NCBI RefSeq assembly: GCF_021608265.1
Contig: NZ_JAKIHP010000001.1
Location: forward strand, 372,001-436,000
DNA: 64,000 nucleotides
Source: Flavobacterium wongokense
GTDB lineage: Bacteria; Bacteroidota; Bacteroidia; Flavobacteriales; Flavobacteriaceae
Direction of reading: 5' to 3'
The notes beneath the pieces were generated by a model. It was not told the origin of the DNA and searched no databases. It was given only the letters and a program-made list of their open reading frames with translations. Below are positions 1 to 7,192 of the stretch, in pieces; within the stretch, counting starts at the first letter, position 1; each line of letters starts with the position of its first letter. Made by a program: the position numbers and the translations under genes.

Positions 1-1722
1 TTTCCATTGCCTTCCATGGTCTACAATATGCGTTGCATATTCCATATTGGCAAAAAATCGGTGCTTAGCCTGCAATGGCCTTTGATAGCTTCCTGAAAGA
101 TAATCGGTCGATATGTCATAATATTTATACGCTGTACGAAGATTTAGATGCTTGATGATTTCCAGGTTGAAATCGAGCTGCAGGCTATTGGCATACGATT
201 TTCCTTTAAGGTTGTAAAACAAAACCTCTTGCGGCGAATTCATTACATCAACCACAGCTTGGTTTTGGAAATCGGTGCGATAGAAATCAATCGTCGTATC
301 GGCATTCATGCCAAACAATTTGAAATTTTGCGTAAAACTGATTCCGTAATTCCAGGCAATTTCCGGGTCAAGTCCATAAACTTTCCCATTTGTATCCAAA
401 ACCTGAAATGTCCTGGAGCTGGCAAAAAGGTTTTGGTTTTCCGCAAAAATATTAGCTGCCCTCTTTCCTCTTCCGGCAGAGAAACGTAATACCGATTTCT
501 CCCAAGGATTGTATTTCACATGCAGCCTTGGCGTAAAGAAAGCCCCTAACCTATTGTGATAATCAAATCTTCCGCCCAATATATAACTGAATTTATCATT
601 ATCGTCATAAGTATATTCGAAGAAAGCTCCAACAGAATTATCGATTCGGCTTACATCAAAAAGGTTTACAAACTCTGAATATTTGTCATAAGTAAAGTTC
701 AGTCCCGTGGCAAATTTATGTTTGGTATTATTGATAATCGAATTGAAAATCAGGTTGGAATAATAGCTTTGCTGCTTGATGTCGTATTGGTTTAAACCAA
801 AATACGATTGCTGGTTGTGATTGCTGAATGCATTCTGGAAACCAATGCTTTGGTATGGCATATCTTTAAAAACATAACCTACTTTCGAAGAAAAATCCAG
901 TCTTTCCGTATTGATTTCTGAGCCCCAGTAATTCGTAGTCAACCTGTCTCTGTCAGGATCAAAGTCAAGCTGGCCTGTTTGTTTCTGGTCGTTCATATAA
1001 CGAAAATTAATAAACGAAACCCAACCTGTTTCGGCACAAGCATACTGCCAGCGGTTGATGATATTGAATTGTTTTCCCAAAGGATTGTCCAGGAAACCAT
1101 CATCATTCATATCGTTTTTGGAAACACGTGCGTTGCCATGCACAAACAAACTAGTGGACCAATCGTCTGAAATTTTCTTATTGAAATGAGTGTTCAGTTC
1201 GAAGCGTGAATCAGTCGAACCGTAAGCATTAAGATAAAACGGAATATCTTTAAGTGGTTTGATTAATTCTGTGTTGATTTGGCCCGAAATGCTTTCGTAC
1301 CCATTGACCACACTACCAGCACCTTTTGTAATTTGGATGCTTTCAACCCAGGTTCCCGGTGTAAATGATAATCCGTAGGCTTGCGAAGCGCCGCGAACCG
1401 AAGGTATATTTTCCTCAGTAATCATAATGTAAGGGCTGGTAAGTCCTAACATCTTGATTTGTTTGGTTCCGGTCAATGCATCAGAAAAATTGACGTCAAT
1501 GGACGGATTGGTTTCAAAACTTTCGGCAAGGTTGCAGCAGGCTGCCTTGAGCAATTCCTTACTCGTGACAAGTGTTGTATTTGCCGTGCCTGAAATTGAT
1601 TTTTTCAATCCCTTTTTACTGGTTTCTACTGTGACGGTTTTCAGGGTATCCTTTTTAATTTCTTCCTGGGAAAAAGTAACAGCAGAAATCAACAATGCTA
1701 GGAATAACAGTATTTTTTTCAT
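1..1722 (-). CDS. TonB-dependent outer-membrane receptor, 3' end cut off by the window
   Basis: The minus strand is open from the ATG at 1722 to the window edge, giving 574 residues with no stop. The N-terminus MKKILLFLALLISAVTFSQ is a signal peptide. A TonB-box-like stretch (DTLKTVTVE) follows, then a plug domain containing AACCNLAESFETNPS and GTKQIKMLGL, and then long beta-barrel sequence rich in aromatic and Asn residues. No carboxypeptidase-like domain precedes the plug, so it is not a SusC protein. The receptor would import a ligand across the outer membrane using TonB energy. The gene lies 51 bp downstream of the HYC_CC_PP gene on the same strand, so the two are probably co-transcribed. 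The adjacent Cys-Cys in the plug and the cysteine-rich partner suggest a metal, perhaps copper; that is inference. The receptor call itself is firm. Confidence 0.9.
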   Translation of the reverse strand, partial: MKKILLFLALLISAVTFSQEEIKKDTLKTVTVETSKKGLKKSISGTANTTLVTSKELLKAACCNLAESFETNPSIDVNFSDALTGTKQIKMLGLTSPYIMITEENIPSVRGASQAYGLSFTPGTWVESIQITKGAGSVVNGYESISGQINTELIKPLKDIPFYLNAYGSTDSRFELNTHFNKKISDDWSTSLFVHGNARVSKNDMNDDGFLDNPLGKQFNIINRWQYACAETGWVSFINFRYMNDQKQTGQLDFDPDRDRLTTNYWGSEINTERLDFSSKVGYVFKDMPYQSIGFQNAFSNHNQQSYFGLNQYDIKQQSYYSNLIFNSIINNTKHKFATGLNFTYDKYSEFVNLFDVSRIDNSVGAFFEYTYDDNDKFSYILGGRFDYHNRLGAFFTPRLHVKYNPWEKSVLRFSAGRGKRAANIFAENQNLFASSRTFQVLDTNGKVYGLDPEIAWNYGISFTQNFKLFGMNADTTIDFYRTDFQNQAVVDVMNSPQEVLFYNLKGKSYANSLQLDFNLEIIKHLNLRTAYKYYDISTDYLSGSYQRPLQAKHRFFANMEYATHIVDHGRQWK

Positions 1723-1773
1723 TAGTTAAAATTTTAATATTCGTAATAAAGAGTTCCTTATCGAATATTAAAA

Positions 1774-2169
1774 TCAGCAGTAAAAAGTGTATTGGCTGTA
1801 CAAGAGATACAAAGGCGGCGCATGGGCATCGCAGTAGTAAGTAAAGGTATCTCTTTGTTGGAAGTTATTATTTAATGTAAAGAATTGAGGCGTCCAGTAA
1901 TCGGTAACCGCAATAAAGTCGAGCAATAAGGATGGAACGATTATTTGGTCTGATTTGATTTCGGCCTTGATGACTTTATCATTGCAGCATTGGGAATCCT
2001 TTTCAACAATTCCGCAGCATTCATCAATTACTTCTGCAGTTGCAGGTATTGTGCTGATTGTAACCGAAGCGATTTCATTATCACAATAATGCACATTGAA
2101 CGCCAATCCCAAATTGGAAACCAAAAGGAAGGCCGTTAATAATATGCTGATGTGCTTTTTGAAAATCAT
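1774..2169 (-). CDS. HYC_CC_PP family small exported protein
   Basis: This 131-residue protein has a signal peptide (about residues 1-24) followed directly by HYC, then an ECC and a QCC motif near residues 50-63, and APPLYLLYSQYTFYC at the C-terminus. This His-Tyr-Cys / Cys-Cys / Pro-Pro order matches the family known as HYC_CC_PP, which in Bacteroidota sits beside TonB-dependent receptors, as here. The conserved Cys and His residues suggest metal or thiol chemistry in the periplasm, but the function is not established. A TATATTTG box at 2174-2181 lies almost against the start codon. There is no other nearby in-frame Met, so the ATG at 2169 is kept. Confidence 0.8.
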   Translation of the reverse strand: MIFKKHISILLTAFLLVSNLGLAFNVHYCDNEIASVTISTIPATAEVIDECCGIVEKDSQCCNDKVIKAEIKSDQIIVPSLLLDFIAVTDYWTPQFFTLNNNFQQRDTFTYYCDAHAPPLYLLYSQYTFYC

Positions 2170-2173
2170 AAGG

Positions 2174-2181
2174 CAAATATA
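2174..2181 (-). promoter_or_regulatory. Candidate -7 box for the HYC_CC_PP / receptor operon
   Basis: TATATTTG on the minus strand fits the Bacteroidota TAnnTTTG -7 element. It ends only 4 bp before the start codon at 2169, so transcription from it would give an essentially leaderless message. No clear -33 TTG was found at the right distance. Confidence 0.4.
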
Positions 2182-2266
2182 AGCAAAAGAATTATTTACA
2201 TTCTTAAGATATGTTTAAAAGCAAAAACTTTCGATTATCTGCGGAAAACTTGAGAAATCAGTTGTG

Positions 2267-2414
2267 TCATTAGGAGAAACACTAATGAATTGAATACTTT
2301 TTACTAAATAATTGAAAACCTTTTGCTTATTGGTTTTTATTAGGTTTTTACCTATATTAGCTTGTGATTAACGTTAACAGGAAAAAAACTGTTAATGGTT
2401 AGTGTTTTTCCTAA
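2267..2414. promoter_or_regulatory. Pair of inverted TTAG-N8-CTAA dyads, candidate operators
   Basis: The first dyad is at 2270-2285, with perfect 7-bp arms TCATTAG/CTAATGA at 2267-2288. The second is at 2399-2414. Their 8-bp cores, GAGAAACA and TGTTTTTC, are reverse complements with one mismatch, so the second copy is the first in opposite orientation 129 bp away. They bracket the putative promoter at 2330-2360 in the 309-bp gap before the signalling operon. A hairpin GTTAACAG/CTGTTAAT (2373-2396) lies just inside the second dyad. A binding site for the operon's own LuxR-type regulator is a reasonable guess. Confidence 0.5.
2330..2360 (+). promoter_or_regulatory. Candidate promoter of the four-gene signalling operon
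   Basis: A TTG at 2330-2332 lies 20 bp upstream of TATATTAG at 2353-2360, a one-base variant of TAnnTTTG. The predicted leader is about 110 nt and contains the second dyad. The rest of the 2170-2478 gap shows no reading frame. Confidence 0.4.
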
Positions 2415-2478
2415 TTTGATTTTGAATGATAAGATTGAATTTTGAAGAAAATATTAATCAACTTTAAAAACTAAAATC

Positions 2479-3159
2479 ATGAGAAAAATTATTTTAACCG
2501 GATTATTGCTAGTTATCGTACTAGGAATTGGAGGAATCATTGGTTATGAAATTGGTAAAAAACCAGTTGAACACGGAATTGTTGAAGGAGACAACGGTAA
2601 TACGCACGAAAAATTTGACAAGCTTAATTATACCCAGCTTTTGACCGAATTAAAAAAGCGGCCTGATAATTTCGCCGCATTTGCCAGAGTGTTAGGAAGC
2701 CATAGAGTTTGTGAAAAAGATTATTTACAATTCCAGTCCGATTTTTGGAAAGGCACTACACCTATGGAAAAAGAAATAGATGTTAATAGCTTTATCCTTT
2801 CTGAGATACCAAACTCCAGTTGTGGATTTGCTGATTTAGCCGAATTCAATCCGGATTCTGCTAAAAACTTAAATATAAGTCCTCCAAAATGCACGGCTCT
2901 AATGGATCATGATCGGTTGACATCCTGTTATCCTAAATCAATGTTTGATTATTTTAATTACCTACATATTAATCATAGTTATAGAATCTACATCACCAAA
3001 GGATTGAAAGATATTGAGTTAGCAGATGGCAGCATACAGAAGGATGTAACGATTATAATGTTTAGGGTTGAAAACAAGACCAGGACTTATAGCAGTTATT
3101 ATGATATTGTTGATGATCCAACGTTTGAGCCAGAAGGAGAGATCCATTGCCTTCCATAA
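2479..3159 (+). CDS. Membrane-anchored protein of unknown function, first gene of a signalling operon
   Basis: This 226-residue protein has a single N-terminal hydrophobic segment (about residues 5-24, GLLLVIVLGIGGIIGYEIG) acting as an anchor or uncleaved signal. The remainder is predicted periplasmic and has seven cysteines at irregular spacing, the last in the terminal HCLP. I do not recognise the family. Its stop codon TAA overlaps the ATG of the next gene (TAATG at 3157-3161), which implies translational coupling with the membrane protein, kinase and regulator downstream. A role as an extracytoplasmic sensing or accessory subunit is inferred from position only. Confidence 0.75.
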   Translation: MRKIILTGLLLVIVLGIGGIIGYEIGKKPVEHGIVEGDNGNTHEKFDKLNYTQLLTELKKRPDNFAAFARVLGSHRVCEKDYLQFQSDFWKGTTPMEKEIDVNSFILSEIPNSSCGFADLAEFNPDSAKNLNISPPKCTALMDHDRLTSCYPKSMFDYFNYLHINHSYRIYITKGLKDIELADGSIQKDVTIIMFRVENKTRTYSSYYDIVDDPTFEPEGEIHCLP

Positions 3160-3767
3160 TGGTTTGGATAAAGGCATATATCTTTTTAACCTTACTCTTT
3201 TGTCTTTTCTGTTTAAGAAAAACAAAAAGCTGTTTTTTATTGACAATAATCTTATTAGCAGCAAACACAACAGGGCTAATAGCTTATGTTAATGAAAGCT
3301 ATTATCACGAATCAGCGAATTTGTACATTTTCATATCTTTTATATGCAGTTTTCTTATTATGAATATGGGTTGTAAAAATTCGTTGATTCCAAAATATTC
3401 GGTGTTGCTATTTGTTGGTTTCTGCATCGCTTCGTATTTTTTTAATTCAATTCACAAGTTCAATCAGGATATATTCGTTTTTGGTTCACTAGCTTATCTG
3501 GTTGTTTTCATTATCGTTTCGATTAATAACCTAAAGGAAGAGGATTTGGATTTTTTTACGTCCAATAACTTTATATTGATTTCTTCTCCTTTGTTATTTT
3601 TTTTAGGAATGGCGCTTATTTTTGGTTTTAAAAACAAGGAACTAAACAACCAGGACGTTTTAGGAATGAAGTTCTATGAACTGGTTAATTTGTTTGGCAA
3701 CATTACTTACTATTCACTAGTCAATCTTTACATCTACAAAGAATTCAAACAAAAAAATGCTACATAA
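3159..3767 (+). CDS. Multi-pass integral membrane protein, possible sensory partner of the kinase
   Basis: The ATG at 3159 overlaps the upstream stop. A TTG at 3147 is possible but less likely. The product of 202 residues has about six hydrophobic segments separated by short charged loops and no recognisable soluble domain. It overlaps the histidine kinase gene by 11 bp. The kinase itself has only one membrane segment and no sensor domain. The reasonable inference is that this protein supplies the membrane-embedded sensing part in trans, but no family signature supports that directly. Confidence 0.75.
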   Translation: MVWIKAYIFLTLLFCLFCLRKTKSCFLLTIILLAANTTGLIAYVNESYYHESANLYIFISFICSFLIMNMGCKNSLIPKYSVLLFVGFCIASYFFNSIHKFNQDIFVFGSLAYLVVFIIVSINNLKEEDLDFFTSNNFILISSPLLFFLGMALIFGFKNKELNNQDVLGMKFYELVNLFGNITYYSLVNLYIYKEFKQKNAT

Positions 3768-4521
3768 CATTGCCATAGGAGTTCTCATTTGTTTACTATT
3801 CATTACGATAGTGATCATTTTTAGTGCTGTTATCATAAAGCTCTATATCAAAAAGGTAAAAGAGCACAACTTTAAGGAAATTGAGTTTCAGAAAAACCTA
3901 AATAAGGCGATTCTTGAAACACAGGAACAAGTGTTGGAAAACATTTCGCAGGATTTACATGACGATATTGGACAGCAGCTCACCTTTGTCAATTTCCAGT
4001 TAGAGAAAATAAAGCTTGGTACACAAGACCACGAGGAATTAAACAAACTTACCGAATCAGTTTCAAGGGTTTCCGGCTCGGTGAGAGACTTGAGTCATTC
4101 GTTGAATTCCAATTTCCTGGCACAAAATGATTTACAAAAGGCCATTGAAAAAGAAGTTACCCGAATAAAAAAATATGGCAATCTCAATGTTTCCTTTCAA
4201 TCATCTTTAACGAATTACAAATTCACCAATACCGAAAAAATCATTTTATACCGTATTTTTCAGGAAGTCACGGCGAACGCATTGAAACATTCCGATGCCA
4301 CAAAAATTGAGATTACAATGAATGAAAAGCCTAACTTTCAGTTTATTATTAAGGACAATGGCAAAGGTTTTAATATGGAGGAAACCATCCATAAAGATTC
4401 GCTGGGTTTAATTAATATCAAATCCAGATGCGAAATCATAGATTGTGAGTTTGATATGAATTCAAAAATCAACGAAGGAACAACAATCATCATCACCAAA
4501 AAAACACCTCAAAATGAATAA
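3757..4521 (+). CDS. Sensor histidine kinase, NarL/DesK type (HisKA_3 + HATPase)
   Basis: The 254-residue product has one N-terminal membrane helix (about 7-30), a short coiled stretch, and a HisKA_3 dimerisation domain with the H-box DLHDDIGQQL, phospho-acceptor His68. The ATPase domain follows, with the N-box EVTANALKHS, the G-box DNGKGF and GLINIKSR. It autophosphorylates and passes phosphate to the response regulator whose gene overlaps its 3' end by 8 bp. It has no periplasmic or PAS/GAF input domain, so input probably comes from the two membrane proteins upstream. The kinase call is firm; the signal is unknown. Confidence 0.93.
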   Translation: MLHNIAIGVLICLLFITIVIIFSAVIIKLYIKKVKEHNFKEIEFQKNLNKAILETQEQVLENISQDLHDDIGQQLTFVNFQLEKIKLGTQDHEELNKLTESVSRVSGSVRDLSHSLNSNFLAQNDLQKAIEKEVTRIKKYGNLNVSFQSSLTNYKFTNTEKIILYRIFQEVTANALKHSDATKIEITMNEKPNFQFIIKDNGKGFNMEETIHKDSLGLINIKSRCEIIDCEFDMNSKINEGTTIIITKKTPQNE

Positions 4522-5167
4522 AATATCAGTATGCATCATTGATGATCACACTATTGTGCGTCAAGGCTTGAAAGACCTGTTGGAAAAACTCGGCGGTTTT
4601 AGGGTAATTTCAGAATTTGAAAATGGCCAGCAATTTCTCAATGCACTTCCTCTGGAAACACAACCCGATGTTTTCATCCTCGATTATTCGATGCCAAAAA
4701 TGACCGGAATTGAAGTATTGAAAGCGCTTGAAGAAAGAGAGGAAGAATATAAAGTCCTACTGCTTACCCAACATTTTGACGAAAACATCATCAACGAAGC
4801 CTATAATTTTGGAGCACGCGGCTTTTTGCATAAAAACTGTTCGGCACATGAATTAAAATTTGCGCTTGAAAACATTGTGAAAATTGGCTACAACAATGTT
4901 TCTGAAATACTAAAACGAATTAAGAACTATGACAGCCAGCCCAAACCAAAAGAAGTAATTGATTTGACTACAAGGGAACTTCAGTTCTTAACCCTGGTTT
5001 GTGACGAAAAGGAATATACCTACGAACAAATGGCTGAAATAATTGGGGTTTCGGTGAAATCAATTGATGGATACCGAACCACAATGTTTGAAAAATTCAA
5101 TATAAAATCAAAAGTCGGATTGGTGCTTTTCTCTTTTAAACATAAGCTTACAGAACCTTTTCTGTAA
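4514..5167 (+). CDS. Response regulator, NarL/LuxR type
   Basis: The 217-residue protein has a receiver domain (about 1-120) with the acidic pair IDDH (residues 9-12), phospho-acceptor Asp57 in FILDYSMPK, and a Lys in LHKN. The C-terminal LuxR-type helix-turn-helix (about 150-210) contains LTTRELQFL and VSVKSIDGYRTTMFEKFNI. It is the cognate regulator of the kinase whose gene it overlaps. Likely targets include its own operon, because paired dyads lie in that promoter region. It ends 2 bp before the convergent exosortase-associated gene, with no room for a terminator. Confidence 0.93.
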   Translation: MNKISVCIIDDHTIVRQGLKDLLEKLGGFRVISEFENGQQFLNALPLETQPDVFILDYSMPKMTGIEVLKALEEREEEYKVLLLTQHFDENIINEAYNFGARGFLHKNCSAHELKFALENIVKIGYNNVSEILKRIKNYDSQPKPKEVIDLTTRELQFLTLVCDEKEYTYEQMAEIIGVSVKSIDGYRTTMFEKFNIKSKVGLVLFSFKHKLTEPFL

Positions 5168-5169
5168 AC

Positions 5170-5622
5170 TTATTTCTTAAACTGTTTCTGATAATAGAAA
5201 GCCGGAATGAACAACAGGATGAATATTGGCTGTATCAAAAACCTTCTGATATAAAACAATGTCATTTTTTCATGCGGAAAGAAAGTCAGCGTAAACATGA
5301 AGCTAATCAATAACACAGAACCTAAAATAAAATAAATAAAAGCGGTGAATTTCACTATTTGCTTATCCTTAAAAATCACATACAGTAGAAAAAGTGAAAT
5401 CATTGAGTTCAGGTAAAAGCGCATTCCCATACTGAAAAAAAGTTTGGCCATTTGGGGAATGCTGAATTTTGGCAAAGGAATGTGACTGTATTCCGTTTTG
5501 AAATACTCCAAAAAAGGATCGTAAAAAATCGTCTCCTCAAAGGCACGGATTAAAACCAAAAGCAGGATAAGGAACAACACTTTCCCTATCTTTTTCTTAT
5601 CATTTAGCAGGTCTCTCAGCAT
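5170..5622 (-). CDS. Exosortase F system-associated membrane protein
   Basis: With the ATG at 5622 (MLRDLLNDKKKIGK) the product is 150 residues with about four hydrophobic segments and the family-like stretch RAFEETIFYDPFLEYF. Its start overlaps the end of the exosortase gene by 23 bp, the arrangement expected of the small protein that accompanies XrtF in flavobacteria. Its biochemical role is unknown. An upstream in-frame start would extend deep into the exosortase gene and is not used. Confidence 0.82.
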   Translation of the reverse strand: MLRDLLNDKKKIGKVLFLILLLVLIRAFEETIFYDPFLEYFKTEYSHIPLPKFSIPQMAKLFFSMGMRFYLNSMISLFLLYVIFKDKQIVKFTAFIYFILGSVLLISFMFTLTFFPHEKMTLFYIRRFLIQPIFILLFIPAFYYQKQFKK

Positions 5623-6154
5623 ACAACGAATATTTATTAACCCAAACCACCCATAATAAAAACACAATTCCATAAATCACCAACGGAAAAATCACACCAT
5701 GAAACAGATGCTCATACGTTGGCAGTTGATACAATGCCACGCACAAAAGCGCAATCCTTCCAATGTTCAGAACGTGAATCAAAAGACATCCCAAAACAAT
5801 AAAAATAATAGTATTCCTAAACTTTCCGCTAAAGGCAATCACAAATGAAATAAACAAAATCATCACACTAATGGCATTGCAGCCTTCAATAATCCGGGAA
5901 ATGTATTTGCCTTTGTAAATGATTTTCACGCTGGGTTCCTTGAGATGTGGCATGGTGTAGGACTTTGAATCAAACCAGGACAAAACGGTTGCAGATTGAT
6001 CGGCGACGATTTGTGTAAAAGAATCTACCTCAGCATTATTCGCATCGAAACGATTGAGGTACGTTTGATAAATTACCGTCAGGATCAAATAACTGGCAAT
6101 GAATTTTCCGAGAAAAAGCAAAAAGGGTTTGTATTGCTGCAGTATATTTTTCAA
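5600..6154 (-). CDS. xrtF: Exosortase family protein XrtF
   Basis: The 184-residue multi-pass membrane protein carries the exosortase catalytic triad: Cys92 in EGCNAISV, Arg133 in NIGRIALL and His152 in FHGVIFP. Such enzymes are transpeptidase-like membrane proteases that process C-terminal sorting signals. The start is set at the TTG at 6154 (MKNILQQYKPFLLFLGKF), because in-frame starts further upstream would run through the divergent promoter region and into the neighbouring gene. A TAAATTTG -7 box at 6169-6176 also fits. No PEP-CTERM-like target is visible in this window, as is usual for XrtF. Divergent from the GAF gene. Confidence 0.87.
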   Translation of the reverse strand: MKNILQQYKPFLLFLGKFIASYLILTVIYQTYLNRFDANNAEVDSFTQIVADQSATVLSWFDSKSYTMPHLKEPSVKIIYKGKYISRIIEGCNAISVMILFISFVIAFSGKFRNTIIFIVLGCLLIHVLNIGRIALLCVALYQLPTYEHLFHGVIFPLVIYGIVFLLWVVWVNKYSLYAERPAK

Positions 6155-6168
6155 GAGATAATTTTTAA

Positions 6169-6176
6169 CAAATTTA
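6169..6176 (-). promoter_or_regulatory. -7 box for xrtF
   Basis: TAAATTTG on the minus strand matches TAnnTTTG. It lies 14 bp upstream of the TTG start at 6154, predicting a leader of only a few bases. This supports the short xrtF start. Confidence 0.5.
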
Positions 6177-6201
6177 TATAAAATAAAAAAGGTGCAGTCG
6201 T

Positions 6202-6209
6202 TACATTTG
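6202..6209 (+). promoter_or_regulatory. -7 box for the GAF-domain gene
   Basis: TACATTTG matches TAnnTTTG and lies 15 bp upstream of the ATG at 6225. It rules out the GTG at 6192 as a start, because that codon would be upstream of the transcript. Confidence 0.55.
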
Positions 6210-6224
6210 CATAAAAAATTGAAA

Positions 6225-6677
6225 ATGAATTTTGAGAGCCTAAAACCCAGCGTAGTTTCTATATTATCGGACAATCACACAACCGATGAAAAACTCAAAA
6301 ACCTCTGCCAGTTCCTGAGCAATAGTGTTACATATTACAATTGGGTTGGATTTTATTTTGCCAACCACGATAATAAAACTTTGCATCTCGGACCATATGT
6401 TGGCGCCGAAACCGACCACACCATCATTCCGTTTGGAAAAGGGATCTGTGGCCAGGTTGCCGAATCGAATCAGAATTTTGTTGTTCCCGATGTTGCTGCA
6501 CAGGATAATTACATTGCCTGCAGTTTTACAGTAAAATCGGAAATCGTAGTCCCGCTTTTTGTCAACGGAAAAAATATTGGCCAGATAGACATAGACAGCC
6601 ATGTGATTGATCCTTTCACAGAAGCCGATGAACGTTTCCTGGAATTTGTAAACCAAGAGGTGGCAAAATTATTTTAA
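6225..6677 (+). CDS. GAF-domain protein, free methionine-R-sulfoxide reductase (fRMsr) type
   Basis: This 150-residue protein is a single GAF domain of the length and layout of fRMsr enzymes, which reduce free methionine-R-sulfoxide. It keeps the motifs PFGKGICGQVA, PDVAAQDNYIACS and SEIVVPL. Two of the family's three conserved cysteines are present, Cys75 and Cys99, with the usual spacing of 24. The position ten residues before Cys75, cysteine in the E. coli and yeast enzymes, is His65. Activity would then depend on a Cys75/Cys99 pair. It is divergent from xrtF with its own promoter. A non-enzymatic GAF sensor is the alternative. Confidence 0.8.
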   Translation: MNFESLKPSVVSILSDNHTTDEKLKNLCQFLSNSVTYYNWVGFYFANHDNKTLHLGPYVGAETDHTIIPFGKGICGQVAESNQNFVVPDVAAQDNYIACSFTVKSEIVVPLFVNGKNIGQIDIDSHVIDPFTEADERFLEFVNQEVAKLF

Positions 6678-6690
6678 TAGTTCTTTTTTA

Positions 6691-6721
6691 TTTGCCTAAT
6701 CAAAAAAGAAGATTATCTTTG
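6691..6721 (+). promoter_or_regulatory. Promoter of rpsO
   Basis: TTTG at 6691-6694 and TATCTTTG at 6714-6721 are separated by 19 bp, a near-perfect Bacteroidota -33/-7 pair. The leader to the rpsO ATG is about 50 nt. Confidence 0.75.
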
Positions 6722-6778
6722 CACACGAATTGAGAAAACCTCTATTCATACATAATAATCATTTAAATAAATATTGGA

Positions 6779-7048
6779 ATGTATCTAAGTAAAGAAACAA
6801 AATCAGAAATCTTCGCTAAACACGGAGGAAAAGCAGAAAACACAGGATCTGCAGAGGGACAAATCGCTTTGTTCACATTTAGAATCTCTCACTTAACTGA
6901 GCACTTGAAAAAAAATCGTCACGATTACAACACTGAGCGTTCGTTAGTACTTTTGGTAGGTAAAAGAAGAAGTCTTTTGGATTACTTGAAGAAAAAAGAT
7001 ATCAACAGATATCGTGAGATCATCAAAGAATTGAATATTAGAAAATAA
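6779..7048 (+). CDS. rpsO: 30S ribosomal protein S15
   Basis: The 89-residue protein has the normal length and hallmark features of S15: GSAEGQIALFTFRISHLTEHLKK and a C-terminal KRRSLLDYLKKKDINRY segment. It binds 16S rRNA in the platform of the small subunit. It has its own strong promoter and is followed by an intrinsic terminator, then by pnp, the same neighbour as in many bacteria. Confidence 0.98.
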   Translation: MYLSKETKSEIFAKHGGKAENTGSAEGQIALFTFRISHLTEHLKKNRHDYNTERSLVLLVGKRRSLLDYLKKKDINRYREIIKELNIRK

Positions 7049-7055
7049 TCAATAT

Positions 7056-7084
7056 AAAAAGAGGTGCCCACGCGCCTCTTTTTG
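7056..7084 (+). terminator. Intrinsic terminator after rpsO
   Basis: AAAAAGAGG at 7056-7064 pairs with CCTCTTTTT at 7075-7083, followed by T-rich sequence, 8 bp after the rpsO stop. Confidence 0.8.
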
Positions 7085-7192
7085 TTTTTAGATTTTTAAG
7101 AAGAAAAGTTTCGGTTTTTCATTGGGTTACAAACAACTACAAACAACAACTACAACACAACTAACCTAATTGTTTAAAACGAATTAAATTTT

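Noticed and set aside
6192..6224. GTG at 6192 as start of the GAF gene
   Set aside because: The -7 box at 6202-6209 lies downstream of it, and the ATG at 6225 gives the family length.
6155..6274. ATG at 6274 as start of xrtF
   Set aside because: It would run antisense through the start and promoter of the divergent GAF gene, and the extra residues do not resemble exosortases.
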